This document shows positions 43,601 through 52,841 of a stretch of DNA of 64,000 bases, piece after piece; position 1 is the first letter of the stretch, and every line of letters starts with the position of its first letter. The DNA comes from Spongilla lacustris. Its lineage: Eukaryota > Porifera > Demospongiae > Spongillida > Spongillidae. The stretch lies in NCBI GenBank assembly GCA_949361645.1, contig OX442434.1, positions 5,818,539 through 5,882,538 of the forward strand, in the 5' to 3' direction. A program made the position numbers and the translations under genes. The notes beneath the pieces are model-generated. The model worked only from the letters and a program-made list of their open reading frames with translations. It had not been told where the DNA came from and ran no database searches.

Positions 43601-45061
43601 GCTGTAGGTTCCGGCAAGAAATAGTAGTTGCCTTCTTGTCTTGTCCAAATCTAATCCGACTTAGATCCCAGCCTACAACCTCACACACTGGTCTTAGGGG
43701 GGGGGGGGGGGGGGGGGCAGGCTCCACTGATTGGTGTAGTCCCTGCATGTCATGTTATAACTGTTTATTCTTAACAAGTTAACATTTTGACAAGCTCAAA
43801 CTATAAAATGAATCTTGTATACAGTTTATATTTGTACTTACTACTTTCTATAGCTGATTACTATGGTGTGTGCACACAGTTTGTGGCAAACGAAATTGAG
43901 CAAGCCAGTGGTGGTAATCCAACTGCTGATGACTGGAAATGGTGGGTCAATCGGTGGAGTCCATTTTCTGCGATGGAGTTTCTCACATCATCATATGAAG
44001 CCATCATTGAGAGGTTAAAAACTTATTCTACCACAGGCATTCAATCACAGGAGGAACAACTGAAGCCTCTCAAGGACCTTCTTCCATGGCCTAAGCAGGC
44101 TATTGTCGGGTTTTTGGCTTACAACTATACTCCAGGATTAAACATAAGCATTGTTGAGCTCCTGCGTGATGACTTGGGCAAGTGGTGGACACCAGATATG
44201 CACAGCCTCAAAGGAGGTCTCTCCACACTTCCTTGGGCATTTACCAATAACAAGAGAGGAGTTCAATTGCAACTTGGAGAAGTTATTGACTTTGGAATGT
44301 TTGTCACCAAGGTGAAATATATAGAGTTTGACGAGAAAAGCAAGTACCCCAAAGTATATGTTAGAGCACGAAATGATAAATTTCCACAGAGAGATCAAAC
44401 CATTGAAGGAGATGTTTGCATTATCACACTGCCACTTAACATCATCAGACAGTTACCCTTTGAGCCACCACTGAAACCCGAGTTTGCTGATGCCCTAATG
44501 CACATTAACTACAGTCCATCCACCAAGATCTTACTGCAATGTAAGACAAGGTTCTGGGAGACAAATTACAACATTTTTGGTGGATTTTCATTTACCAACC
44601 TTCCTATTGGACAGCTGCACTACCCTACCAATGCTGACCACACACCCAAAGATGGCCGTGGTATCTTGATGTGCTATACCTGGAAGCAGGAGGGGCTCCT
44701 CTTTGGATCACAGCCTGAACAGATGGCCATTGCAGAGGCAGTTGAAGAGGTATCATTTATTCATCCCGAAATGAAGGACAACTTTGAGGTTGGAGCAGTT
44801 CAGGCATGGTACTCTGACCCCACCTCTCAGGGAGCTTTTGCCATGCTACGCCCATTTGAAATCCAGCTGATTAATGATTACCTGCTATATCCCTACCCCA
44901 AGCCCAAGAAGGAAGCAGTGAATCCTCCTCCTCCTCCTCTGTACTTTGCTGGTGAGGCCATTTCCTACACACATGGTTGGATTCAAGGGGCCCTGGAGAG
45001 TGGACTGAGAGCTGCATACCAGTTCTACTCACGTAATGAAAACTTCTATGAGGCCAATTAG
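37202..45061 (+). CDS. L-amino-acid oxidase-type flavoprotein, 639 aa, four exons (copy 1)
   Basis: FAD-dependent amine/amino-acid oxidase (MAO/LAAO superfamily). Known members deaminate L-amino acids to keto acids, ammonia and hydrogen peroxide; animal LAAOs often serve antimicrobial defence. Exons 37202-37652, 38894-39061, 39644-39736, 43854-45061 join in frame (phases 1, 1, 1). Landmarks: dinucleotide-binding GAGIAG at 103-108 with Glu126 closing the fold; RVGGR at 130-134; AGAMRLP with Arg155 at the position of the substrate-carboxylate arginine in LAAOs; C-terminal FAD motif [13 protein letters not shown] and [10 protein letters not shown] from residue 601. The roughly 95-residue extension before the Rossmann motif is longer than usual. 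No signal peptide or membrane segment is visible, unlike secreted snake or fish LAAOs, so it is probably cytosolic unless exported otherwise. Substrate specificity cannot be read from sequence. The ATG at 37202 is the first after the TATA box. Confidence 0.92.
38049..38702. mobile_element. 654-bp fold-back MITE in oxidase intron 1
   Basis: Nearly full-length inverted repeat, arms about 300 bp, starting TATTCAAATCGCTATATC and ending GATATAGCGATTTGAATA. TA at each end would fit a TA-targeting (Tc1/mariner-like) element, which is inference. Partial copies occur at 7705-8066 and 49850-50230. Confidence 0.85.
38894..39061 (+). CDS. oxidase copy 1, exon 2 (substrate Arg)
   Basis: Acceptor CATATACAG, donor GTAAAT, 168 nt, phase 1 at both ends. 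Encodes [20 protein letters not shown]. Confidence 0.9.
39385..39450. repeat. seed of the 27-bp repeat
   Basis: Two to three degenerate copies of AGATAAGCTTAGCATGTTAC. The homologous intron of copy 2 holds about 17 copies (53157-53640). Confidence 0.75.
39589..39611 (+). repeat. poly-G tract next to oxidase exon 3
   Basis: 23 G ending 32 nt before the exon 3 start. Confidence 0.95.
39644..39736 (+). CDS. oxidase copy 1, exon 3
   Basis: Acceptor ATTTCTGTAG, donor GTAAGT, 93 nt. Encodes [20 protein letters not shown] and [10 protein letters not shown]. No counterpart was found in copy 2. Confidence 0.88.
40373..40498. repeat. imperfect 126-bp hairpin
   Basis: AAGGAAGGGATTG...GATATGACTGATAAAC on the left pairs with GTTTATCAGTCAGTCATATC...CCTTGTTCCTTT on the right. 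Located in oxidase intron 3. Confidence 0.65.
41288..43062. mobile_element. outer inverted-repeat element, TAGTCTCG family
   Basis: Left end TAGTCTCGTACCCAGACCC and right end GGGTCTGGGTACGAGACTA. The similarity extends inward past 90 bp on each side (CAGAGGGTCTGGGAATGAAG against CTTGATTCCCAGACCCTCTG). It is interrupted by the nested element at 41998-42856, so the original length was about 910 bp. Flanking 9-mers match only 6/9, suggesting an old insertion. No transposase was recognised. Confidence 0.8.
41998..42856. mobile_element. 859-bp nested DNA transposon with 7-bp TSD
   Basis: Ends are CATAGATATTATACGGAAGG... and the complement, with about 30-bp inverted repeats. Both sides carry CTTACGG, a perfect 7-bp target duplication (41991-41997, 42857-42863). 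Inserted inside the outer element. Its termini share GATATTA and GGATTGGAAACGG with the element at 36581-37042. Confidence 0.87.
43545..43717 (+). repeat. pair of poly-G tracts
   Basis: 14 G at 43545-43558 and 21 G at 43697-43717, upstream of oxidase exon 4. Both lie more than 130 nt from the acceptor. Confidence 0.93.
43854..45061 (+). CDS. oxidase copy 1, exon 4 (catalytic and C-terminal FAD part)
   Basis: Acceptor ACTTTCTATAG. 402 codons including TAG, about 63 percent of the protein. The reading frame is also open upstream to about 43787, but the splice site and the phase-1 exon 3 set the start at 43854. Contains a six-base expansion giving VQLQLGEV where copy 2 has VQLGEV. Confidence 0.92.
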
Positions 45062-46265
45062 ACTGCTGCAACTATTTGTAATTAACTGTGTGAGAACTGA
45101 GATTAATTTTTGATTGGTGCTTTTTGTAGTAGCTACTGAGTCTTTACATATCAGTATCCCATTGCCCAAATATGACATGTGTATACAGCAATTCTGTTAA
45201 TGTGTACACGGTGGCAAGTATACATGTATTCCCTGAGTCCCCAGTCTCCTCAGGCATCGGAATGTGGCAGACTTTGTCTAGAGTAAAGAACAGAAAATCA
45301 TGAAGTAGAGAGCTTTTTCTGCACTCTACAAACAATCTTGCAGTCTAGGGTAAATGTGGGAGGCATGGCTGTTGAGCTTCGATGATCCCGGGAGTGTAGG
45401 AGGGAGGGGGTGGTGGTGGCTGAACCTAAGGGGTATTACTAGAAGGGGGTGGATGCATGAAAAAAGTATTTTCTTTAGGCAAATCAGGAGCAAATAACCA
45501 TGCCATGGGGGCACCCCCACGTATCAGATTCGATTTTGCTTGCTGTCCATCAAAGTAATTTTAAAAGAGCCACAAAGTTTATTGGCAGGGACTAAAATAT
45601 TATTCTATACATTTAGGCATATGGACTTTTGGCTTGCATGAGTTATTAAACTATTGTTCCAAACTTTGGGACAAACCGGCTTTTTATCAATGTACAGACG
45701 AACGAAATCTGTGCAATAATCACTTCGTCACGAAGTTTAAACAAATTGAGGTTAAGATTTTTAAGTGCAAGTCAGTATTGGACTCAGAAAATAAGGTACT
45801 GTCACAGCCATCATCAAGATCTGGCCTACCAGTTCCAATTGGTGGGCAATGCATAATTCTTATCTAAATCTCAATCAGAACGATGGGTGTATATAAACCC
45901 CCGACTTTGAACATTCTAATGCTGACTGCCACTGAGTACTGAGAAGCTGTCAATAGAACAAGACCCTGTTCAGGAGGCCCTACAAGATGCATGCAATCAG
46001 GCAGTCAAGAGAGCAGATTAGTTCAGTCGGTGCATGAGTTTTCCACAATTTTAATAAAGATACAACCTTAATACTGAACTATTATTTTGGTGGTGAATTA
46101 TCCTCTGGTATTCATTTGTATTTTTGCATAGTTCCAGACAGTTCTAATGGATTCTTATGCAAGTTGCTTGCAGCAGGACATGTGGCCTATGCACATATGT
46201 CAACCACCTCTACAGATATGCTCACCCTAATTTTATTCCTCAATCTTTATCTCCGTTCTCCTCTA
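45062..46265. other. oxidase copy 1 3' UTR and duplicated flank
   Basis: Closely related flank sequence follows the pseudo-copies at 47657 and 48473 and copy 2 at 58577. A candidate AATAAA lies at 46053-46058. The segment after TTTTATTCCTCAATC (about 46233) is cut by the transposed reductase fragment. Confidence 0.7.
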
Positions 46266-47390
46266 AAATGCGTCTACATATACACTCCAGTGGTTGAATG
46301 TCTGCCCATGCACCGCACATCTACATATACACTCCAGTGGCTGAATGTCTGCCCATGCACCGCACATCTACATATACACTCCAGTGGTTGAATGTCTGCC
46401 TCACCGGCCAACTATAGTAAACACCAGCTGCTGCAACAGAACTTGTTGTTTTGTTCACTTGCAAAGTGACATTTAGAATTTTTTTTTAATTGCAAGTGCA
46501 CATGTCAGCAATGAATGAGCAATCAAATGCATACCTCACACATTATTACGTTACTCTTGATGTGTTGATTTATTTAGTTCAGTAAATTAGAACACGCATC
46601 TCAGTATGAATATAGTAGTTATTTGATTAACTTTACTATCTAACTTTACTGTTTTTGTCACAAGATGCATGAATGACTACAGTAGAGAATTCATAGATGA
46701 TCTGCTTTTCAACATTGCCCATGTCAAGCTAAGCATATAGGGGCAAATATATAAGGCAAGCAGAAAATGCTTGTTGAATGATAAGGAAAATTTAAATGAT
46801 CCTATATTTAGCACAAGTATGCTACGTTTTTTATAATAAACAATTTTTATCTTTATTTATTTTTAATTCGATATAAGTCAAATTATACAATGCTACTTAC
46901 CTGGACAAGCTTACATTGATAATAAAAAATTCGGTGTCTTATAACTCCATGATGGATAGTCCAATTTCCAGTGCATAAGTAAAATCATACACTCCTTTCC
47001 CATATTAGGGTAAGATCGTAACTAACCAAAAAAATTGTTATACTTGTCATACTAGCAGTGTTTCTCGCAATATTTTAAGTCCGTCTGAATATGATTTGTC
47101 CTTTCATTCTTTCCAGATTTAACTGTTTGCCAAGTGGCTTCTCCACCAGCCCACAGTAACCTCAGTGATAATAGGAGTGAGAACACTGGAACAGTTGGAA
47201 GACAACTTGAATTCTGTGCAAGTCAGCCTTACTAAAGAAGAGGTGGGCACTTAATGGGACATATTTTGAACAAGGGAGTGGTGAGGATAAAAAAAAAAGG
47301 TGGGAAGAAATGTAGGTGGGTGTCTGGAGAAAAGTGAGGGGATGTACATGCTATGTGCCTTTCAGGAGGATAGGGTGGGCACCATAGATT
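46266..47390 (+). pseudogene. transposed aldo/keto reductase fragment (intron 5 plus exon 6)
   Basis: Near copy of about 24190-25330: three units of the 47-bp array, intron 5, the acceptor TTCTTTCCAG and exon 6 at about 47118-47241. An 11-base deletion after GCCAAGTGG removes the start of the conserved helix and shifts the frame, so the exon cannot work. No other reductase exons accompany it. The right border falls within GGTGGGCACCATA. Confidence 0.9.
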
Positions 47391-47436
47391 AAAAAAGTTA
47401 TACGTAGCCTCGTACCCAGACCCAGATTTTCACATT

Positions 47437-47656
47437 ACGCCCATTTGAAATCCAGCTGATCAATGATTACCTGCTGTATCCCTACCCCAAGCCCAAGAAG
47501 GAAGCAGTGAATCCTCCACTTCCTCCTCTGTACTTTGCAGGTGAGGCCATTTCCTACACACATGGTTGGATTCAAGGGGCCCTGGAGAGTGGACTGAGAG
47601 CTGCATACCAGTTCTACTCACGTAATGAAAATCTCTATGAAGCCAACCTCAAGTAG
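47437..47656 (+). pseudogene. oxidase exon 4 fragment A
   Basis: Last 73 codons plus stop of the oxidase ([18 protein letters not shown] through NENLYEANLK), frame intact. It lacks the rest of the gene and begins abruptly about 15 bp after a lone CCTCGTACCCAGACCC transposon end. Confidence 0.9.
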
Positions 47657-47945
47657 ACTGCTGCAACTAACTGTGTGAGAACTGAGATTAATTTTGATTA
47701 TTATTTTTTTGTAGTAGCTGCTGAGTCTTTACATACATTTCAGTATATCCCATTGCCCAAATATGACATGTGTATACAGCAATTCTGTTAATGTGTACAC
47801 GGTGGCAAGTATAAATGTATACCCTGAGTCCCCAGTCATCGGAATGTGGCAGACTTTGTCTAGAGTAAAGAACAGATTCCTGAACTGGGAAGTAGAGAGC
47901 TTTTTATGCACTCTAGAAAAAATCTTGCAGTCTAGGTAAATGTGG

Positions 47946-48472
47946 GTACAGAGAGATCAAACCATTGAAGGAGATGTCTGCATTGTCACACTTCCACTTA
48001 ACATCATTTGACACTGTAACCCGAATTTGCTGATGCCCTAATGCTATATAAGATCTTGTTGCAGGTTTTGGGCGGGAAAAGCCTATTAGACAGCTTCATT
48101 ACAGGGCAATGAAGGCTGATGGAAGCAGGAGAGCCTTGTTTTTGGATCACAGCCTAAATAGATGGTCATCCTGAAATAAAGGACAACTTTGAGGTTGGAG
48201 CAGTTCAGGCATGGTACTCTGACCCCACCTCTCAGGGAGTGTTTGCCATGCTACGTCCATTTGAAATCCAGCTGATCGATGATTACCTGCTGTATCCCTA
48301 CCCCAAGCCCAAGAAGGAAGCAGTGAATCCTCCACCTCCTCCTCTGTACTTTGCTGGTGAGGCCATTTCCTACACACATGGTTGGATTCAAGGGGCCTTG
48401 GAGAGTGGACTGAGAGCTGCATACCAGTTCTACTCACATAATGAAAACTTCTATGGACCCGCAAATAGACTG
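47946..48472 (+). pseudogene. oxidase exon 4 fragment B, internally deleted
   Basis: Starts within the segment for [18 protein letters not shown], then carries several deletions and an early TGA. From about 48177 it regains a clean frame ([18 protein letters not shown] to the C-terminus). Its left border joins directly to the flank of fragment A. Confidence 0.9.
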
Positions 48473-49445
48473 CTGCAACTATTTGTAATTAACTTTGTGA
48501 GAACTGAGATTAACATTGATTGGTGCTTTTTGTAGTAGCTGCTGAGTCTTTACATACAATACATTTCAGTATCCCATCTTGCATGCCACTCCAAAATATG
48601 ACATGTGTGTATACAGCAATTCTGGTAATTTGTACTAATATGGGAGGTGTGGCAAGTGTACATGTATACCCTATTTTGTGGAGACTCCCCTGTTTCCTCA
48701 GGCATTGTTTAGAGATTTCTCTGCACTCCTAGAAAAATGTTTTCCAAGTCTTGACTAGATCTGAAAATAATTTTTACTAAGGAATCTTGAAAAAATCTTA
48801 CCAAAACAAGACAAGACTTGGCAAGGCATTAAGGGATTTTTTTTTCTAGGGTAAATGTGGGAGGGATGGTTGTCACGCTCGGGAGTTCTGTTTCCCACCA
48901 CAATATTATACAACAGTATTCAGGTGCTGATCCGGAAGTTTAGGAGGGAGGGAGGCGGGGGGGGGGGGGGGGGGGGGGGGGGGCTGAACCTGAAGGGTAT
49001 TAATAAAAGGGGGTGGGTGCATGAAAGAAGTATTAAATCCAGCCGGCAAATAACCATTGCCGTGGGGGGCACACTCGCGTGTCAGCTTCGTCATTTTGAT
49101 TGCTGTCCATCCGGCAAAGTAATTTAAAAAGTGGTGCAAAGTGACATTTTACCCATAGGTGCTAAAATATGCATGGTATATGGAGTTCTAAGGTCATTCT
49201 TGTCCTTCTGTACATTTAGGCATGTGGACTTTTGTTTTTATTCAGACAAAGGACAAGACATCATGTATAGTTCTGTGCAATAATCATTTTGTGCCAAAGT
49301 TTTTAATTGTGGTTTAAGAAGTGCAAGTTGATATACTGATTGGACTCAAAAAGTAATCACAGCCACTCAACGTCAATATGTGGCCTATCAGTTTCAATTT
49401 ATGGAGGGTGCATGATTTTGCCGGATCTAAATCTCAATCATAAAC
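48473..49445. other. duplicated oxidase 3' flank with poly-G
   Basis: Homologous to 45062-45880 and 58577-59300. A 27-G run lies at 48957-48983 where copy 1 has only an interrupted G-rich stretch (near 45400). Confidence 0.85.
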
Positions 49446-49574
49446 TAGTCTCGTACCCAGACCCATGTTTTCACAGCAGCGGATGGATTACATCACCGCT
49501 ACGCGAAAACGTTTCGCGTAGCGGTGATGTAATCCATCCGCTGCTGTGAAAACATGGGTCTGGGTACGAGACTA
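49446..49574. mobile_element. 129-bp perfect palindromic MITE
   Basis: Two 63-bp arms, identical as read, around a 3-base loop, starting TAGTCTCGTACCCAGACCC. Flanked by ATCATAAAC and ATCATAAAT, an 8/9-match target duplication. The copy 1 flank near 45875 lacks it. Confidence 0.9.
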
Positions 49575-49650
49575 ATCATAAATTCCTCTGAACTTTCTAA
49601 AGCTTTCAGTCATTGAGGAGCTGGACAAAATCTGCTCAGGAGGCCCTATA

Positions 49651-49706
49651 CTAGTTGGGCGTAGCCCGACCTTCGCGTACGCGAAGGTCGGGCTACGCCC
49701 AACTAG
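49651..49706. mobile_element. 56-bp perfect palindrome with target duplication
   Basis: Begins CTAGTTGGGCGTAGCCCGAC, centre CGCGTACGCG, and returns as an exact complement. CCCTATA stands on both sides (49644-49650, 49707-49713). The homologous site at about 45982 reads GGCCCTACAAGATG, without the insert. Confidence 0.88.
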
Positions 49707-49849
49707 CCCTATACAAGATGCATGCAATCAGGCCGGCAGTCAAAAGAGCAGATTAGTTCAGTCAGTGGATGAGTTTTCACAACTTTCTCGTGCAGTAATA
49801 AAGATACATGTATACCTTCATCTTTTACAACTATATTTATTTGGGACAG

Positions 49850-50230
49850 TTTCCGCGAAATCGCTTCAAATTTGTTTTGTAGGTAGAGAGGTCCTACACC
49901 TTTCGATTTGTTCTGTTCGTTACTTTTTATACCATCCACTACGGAGGTACAGTTAACAAACTACGTGTACGTTTTCCCGCTTGATTCGCGCCAATGTTAT
50001 AATCCCGCCTCCCCATGCAACCATGACGTGAGATACTACAACACTTCGTGTGCTCACATGTATTTAGTACCCACAAGAGGGTGTGTCTGCTTACCCTGTA
50101 TTCAAAGATAGTCATGTGACCACTGCAATCTGATTGGTGCCAGCCAAATTTGGCCACTAGCACACGGAAAGCCTCCAGACGTAGTATCTCATTTATTACG
50201 TCATGGCCCGCGAGACTAAGCCTGACATAG
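49850..50230. mobile_element. degenerate copy of the 654-bp fold-back family
   Basis: Shares GCGAAATCGCTTCAAAT, TAGGTAGAGAGGTCCT and CGTTTTCCCGC with 38049-38702. The inner part differs and carries its own weak inverted pair around ATGACGTGAGATACTAC. Confidence 0.65.
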
Positions 50231-50429
50231 CCGTTTCCGGTGTCATTCCGCCCCCTTTTGTGCAAGTCACCTCCTTGAAGGATTACTCGGGTATTTCTAA
50301 TGGCTAGAACCCTTTTACGTGATCTAGAACCATTGCAACGAAATACAGCAAAACCAGAGGCGGATACAGGGGGGGAGTCCAGGAGTATAAATGCTCAAAC
50401 GTACGTTTGTAAACTCGTGCATGCCTATT

Positions 50430-50906
50430 TAGTCTGGGTACCCGACTGATCGGTATCATCCGATAAGTAGTTATGAATATGTAATCGTGGTTAACAGCTT
50501 ATTTAGCAATCGCGCTTAGATACAGTCCCCAGACTTTCTATTATGAATGCGTGGCCTTATGAAAGACGGGGCCTTGGAACACCATCACCGCAGAATGATG
50601 GTGTTTTTATTCAATTAAATATGAGCTGGCTCCTAAATAATACAGGAAGGCATGCAAAACACAAAAATGTTCCCATCAATTGGACATCATAACCAGCCTG
50701 AATTATTTAATTTTCTAAACCCTAGTTTTCCAGTTGCATAGTATCACCATGTGACTATGATGGTTTTGTTAATGTAATTCAGGCTAGAAAGGTTGGGCTT
50801 AAATGAGATTCATGCTACTGCACAAATTTTTGCAGTACTTCAAGGATTTGGACTCACAATTGTCCCCACACTGATAGTGCAACCAATCAGTTCGATACCC
50901 AGACTA
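50430..50906. mobile_element. 477-bp TAGTCTGGG-family element
   Basis: Left terminus TAGTCTGGGTACCCGACTGA, right terminus reads TAGTCTGGGTATCGAACTGA on the opposite strand: imperfect 24-bp inverted repeats. No clear target duplication. Noncoding inside. Confidence 0.65.
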
Positions 50907-52673
50907 GGACGACAGTCGTACATAGCATAGGCCAGGCTACTCAACCATTCACTGAGCTATCTATTAATTCATAGGCCTTCTCTACATGTATGCGGAATTT
51001 CCCTTCCTGCTCCCAAATACTTACATGTTGTATTGTTTTTTTTTAATTCAAAATATTTCTGATCATTCGTTTCATATTTTTTAAACAAGAATTTTTGCGA
51101 AAACAATTCATCACTATGAAATATTTGACCTTAAAAGCACAAAAGGTCATCGTACTGCTGCCTAAACAACATTTTGTATTCGATTTAACGTTTGAAATTT
51201 CTTGTGATTGGTGCTTATATGCATCATTCACACTGGCTAATGCAAATCAATAATCAACATTACACATTCTAGACTATTCTTCCTCCAATATTCCATTCTC
51301 CTGCTCCATTTTAAGATTGGCTTCATCTTTCCTCTTCCTCTGTGCTGATGCCATTGCAGTTTCTTTATTAGCAGAGATTTCTGAAGCTCAGGGGTCATTT
51401 TTATCGTGAGAAATTCTGCTCTATTTTACCATAATCGACACAAGTCTTTAAATTTCGTGATGCGTCAAAATCTATCTAATCCCCATGGCATTCATATTCT
51501 TTTGGCATCTTGAAAATACATCAGCCTTGCCCTTCAAGTGCTTCGACATTATAACTACAGAGGGTGCAATGCAAATTGCATAGGGAAATGGTCTATCGCA
51601 AGCAGTAATTGCTTCATGAAGTCCGTTAGTACACATACAAAATTTGCTAGCAAGAGTATCCATATCACCACAGCCACCATATCCACCTTTATGAAGTGGT
51701 TTGCTGTTCTATAATTAAATGGAGAAGGTTATGTACATGTATAAGCCTACAATCCACTTTATGCACATCTGAATCAGTGTTCTCAGAATATGTAACCACG
51801 TACTCATTGCAACATCAGCCAATCAAGTGTTCTTAGTCAAAAACAGCCGAGTGAAAAATGCATTCCCAATAATTGAAATTCAAATATTGCATGACATCAT
51901 TCAACTTGTCATCATATTCATAATGCCATTCAAAAGAATCTGTGTCTTCCGATGATCTGTGTCTTCCGATGAACTTTGCATACAACAAAGCTTTCCATTT
52001 CCATAACAATTACAGTTTTATTTCAGTATTTATTTCTTATTTCTTTATTCAACACATGCTAAGCATTGTAAGCATTGGAACGGCCATATGACTTTTGGCT
52101 AACCTTTTGTCCTCTTGTTATGTACCTCACTTATGTTGAATGATAACTACGTGACTATGCCTTACAATAACAAAGTAGTAACCTATATTTAGACCATCTG
52201 GGTACCCAAACCCAATTATGAAACATTATTGCATAATACATAGCCCCTCCCTTTGGGGTAAAACGTTCACCCCATCCCCCCTCCATAAAAAAGAAAAAGG
52301 ATCATCTATTTAAAATCAGTGTATTTTCAAAATCACCTATTTAAAAGTGTTATCTCTTAATAGAAAACCTGGCATAAGTTCAGTCCTGTTTTATGATGGC
52401 TATGTGTATTAAAGTGTGCACTTAAATTGAAATTAAGCAACTCAGTGACACTAATTTACTGATTGCATTGTAGCGGTACTGTGCTGTGTTTTGTAATTAA
52501 CTCATAATATCTAATTAGGTTGGTCGCACCAGCTAAAATTTAGAGTACATGTGGGTGATTGGTGGTGTTAGGGTGATAATTGTTGAGAGGATTGTGGCCA
52601 TGGTGATAGTGGGGATATGATGGTGGTGGAGGTAATGATGTGGATATCAATTATTCCGTTCTATCATATACAG
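50907..52673. other. AT-rich DNA upstream of oxidase copy 2
   Basis: No oxidase exon 1 (GAGIAG, RVGGR) was found in either strand. A short minus-strand frame at 51472-51663 (LHEAITACDRPFPYAICI) is open further upstream but unrecognised. Confidence 0.55.
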
Positions 52674-52841
52674 CTGGAGCAATGCGCATCCCTGGTACAG
52701 GATCAGAGGAGGAGATTATGAAGAGGCACTATCTGACTAATCTCTATGCACAAAGTGTATTTGAACTTGAGACAATACCTTTTGAAAATGCAACAGACAA
52801 CGGGTTCTACTACCTTTACGGAAACAGCTATGCAACGAAAG
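52674..52841 (+). CDS. oxidase copy 2, exon 2
   Basis: Same length, phase and splice sites as copy 1 exon 2; donor GTAAAA. The substrate arginine motif GAMRIP is kept. Changes relative to copy 1 are mostly single substitutions. Confidence 0.88.

Noticed and set aside
43787..43853. Alternative start for the oxidase last exon at an upstream ATG (hydrophobic [16 protein letters not shown] leader)
   Set aside because: It resembles a signal peptide, but the sequence is the pyrimidine-rich intron end before ACTTTCTATAG. Phase from exon 3 and the copy 2 alignment favour splicing at 43854. Could be reconsidered if transcripts start here.
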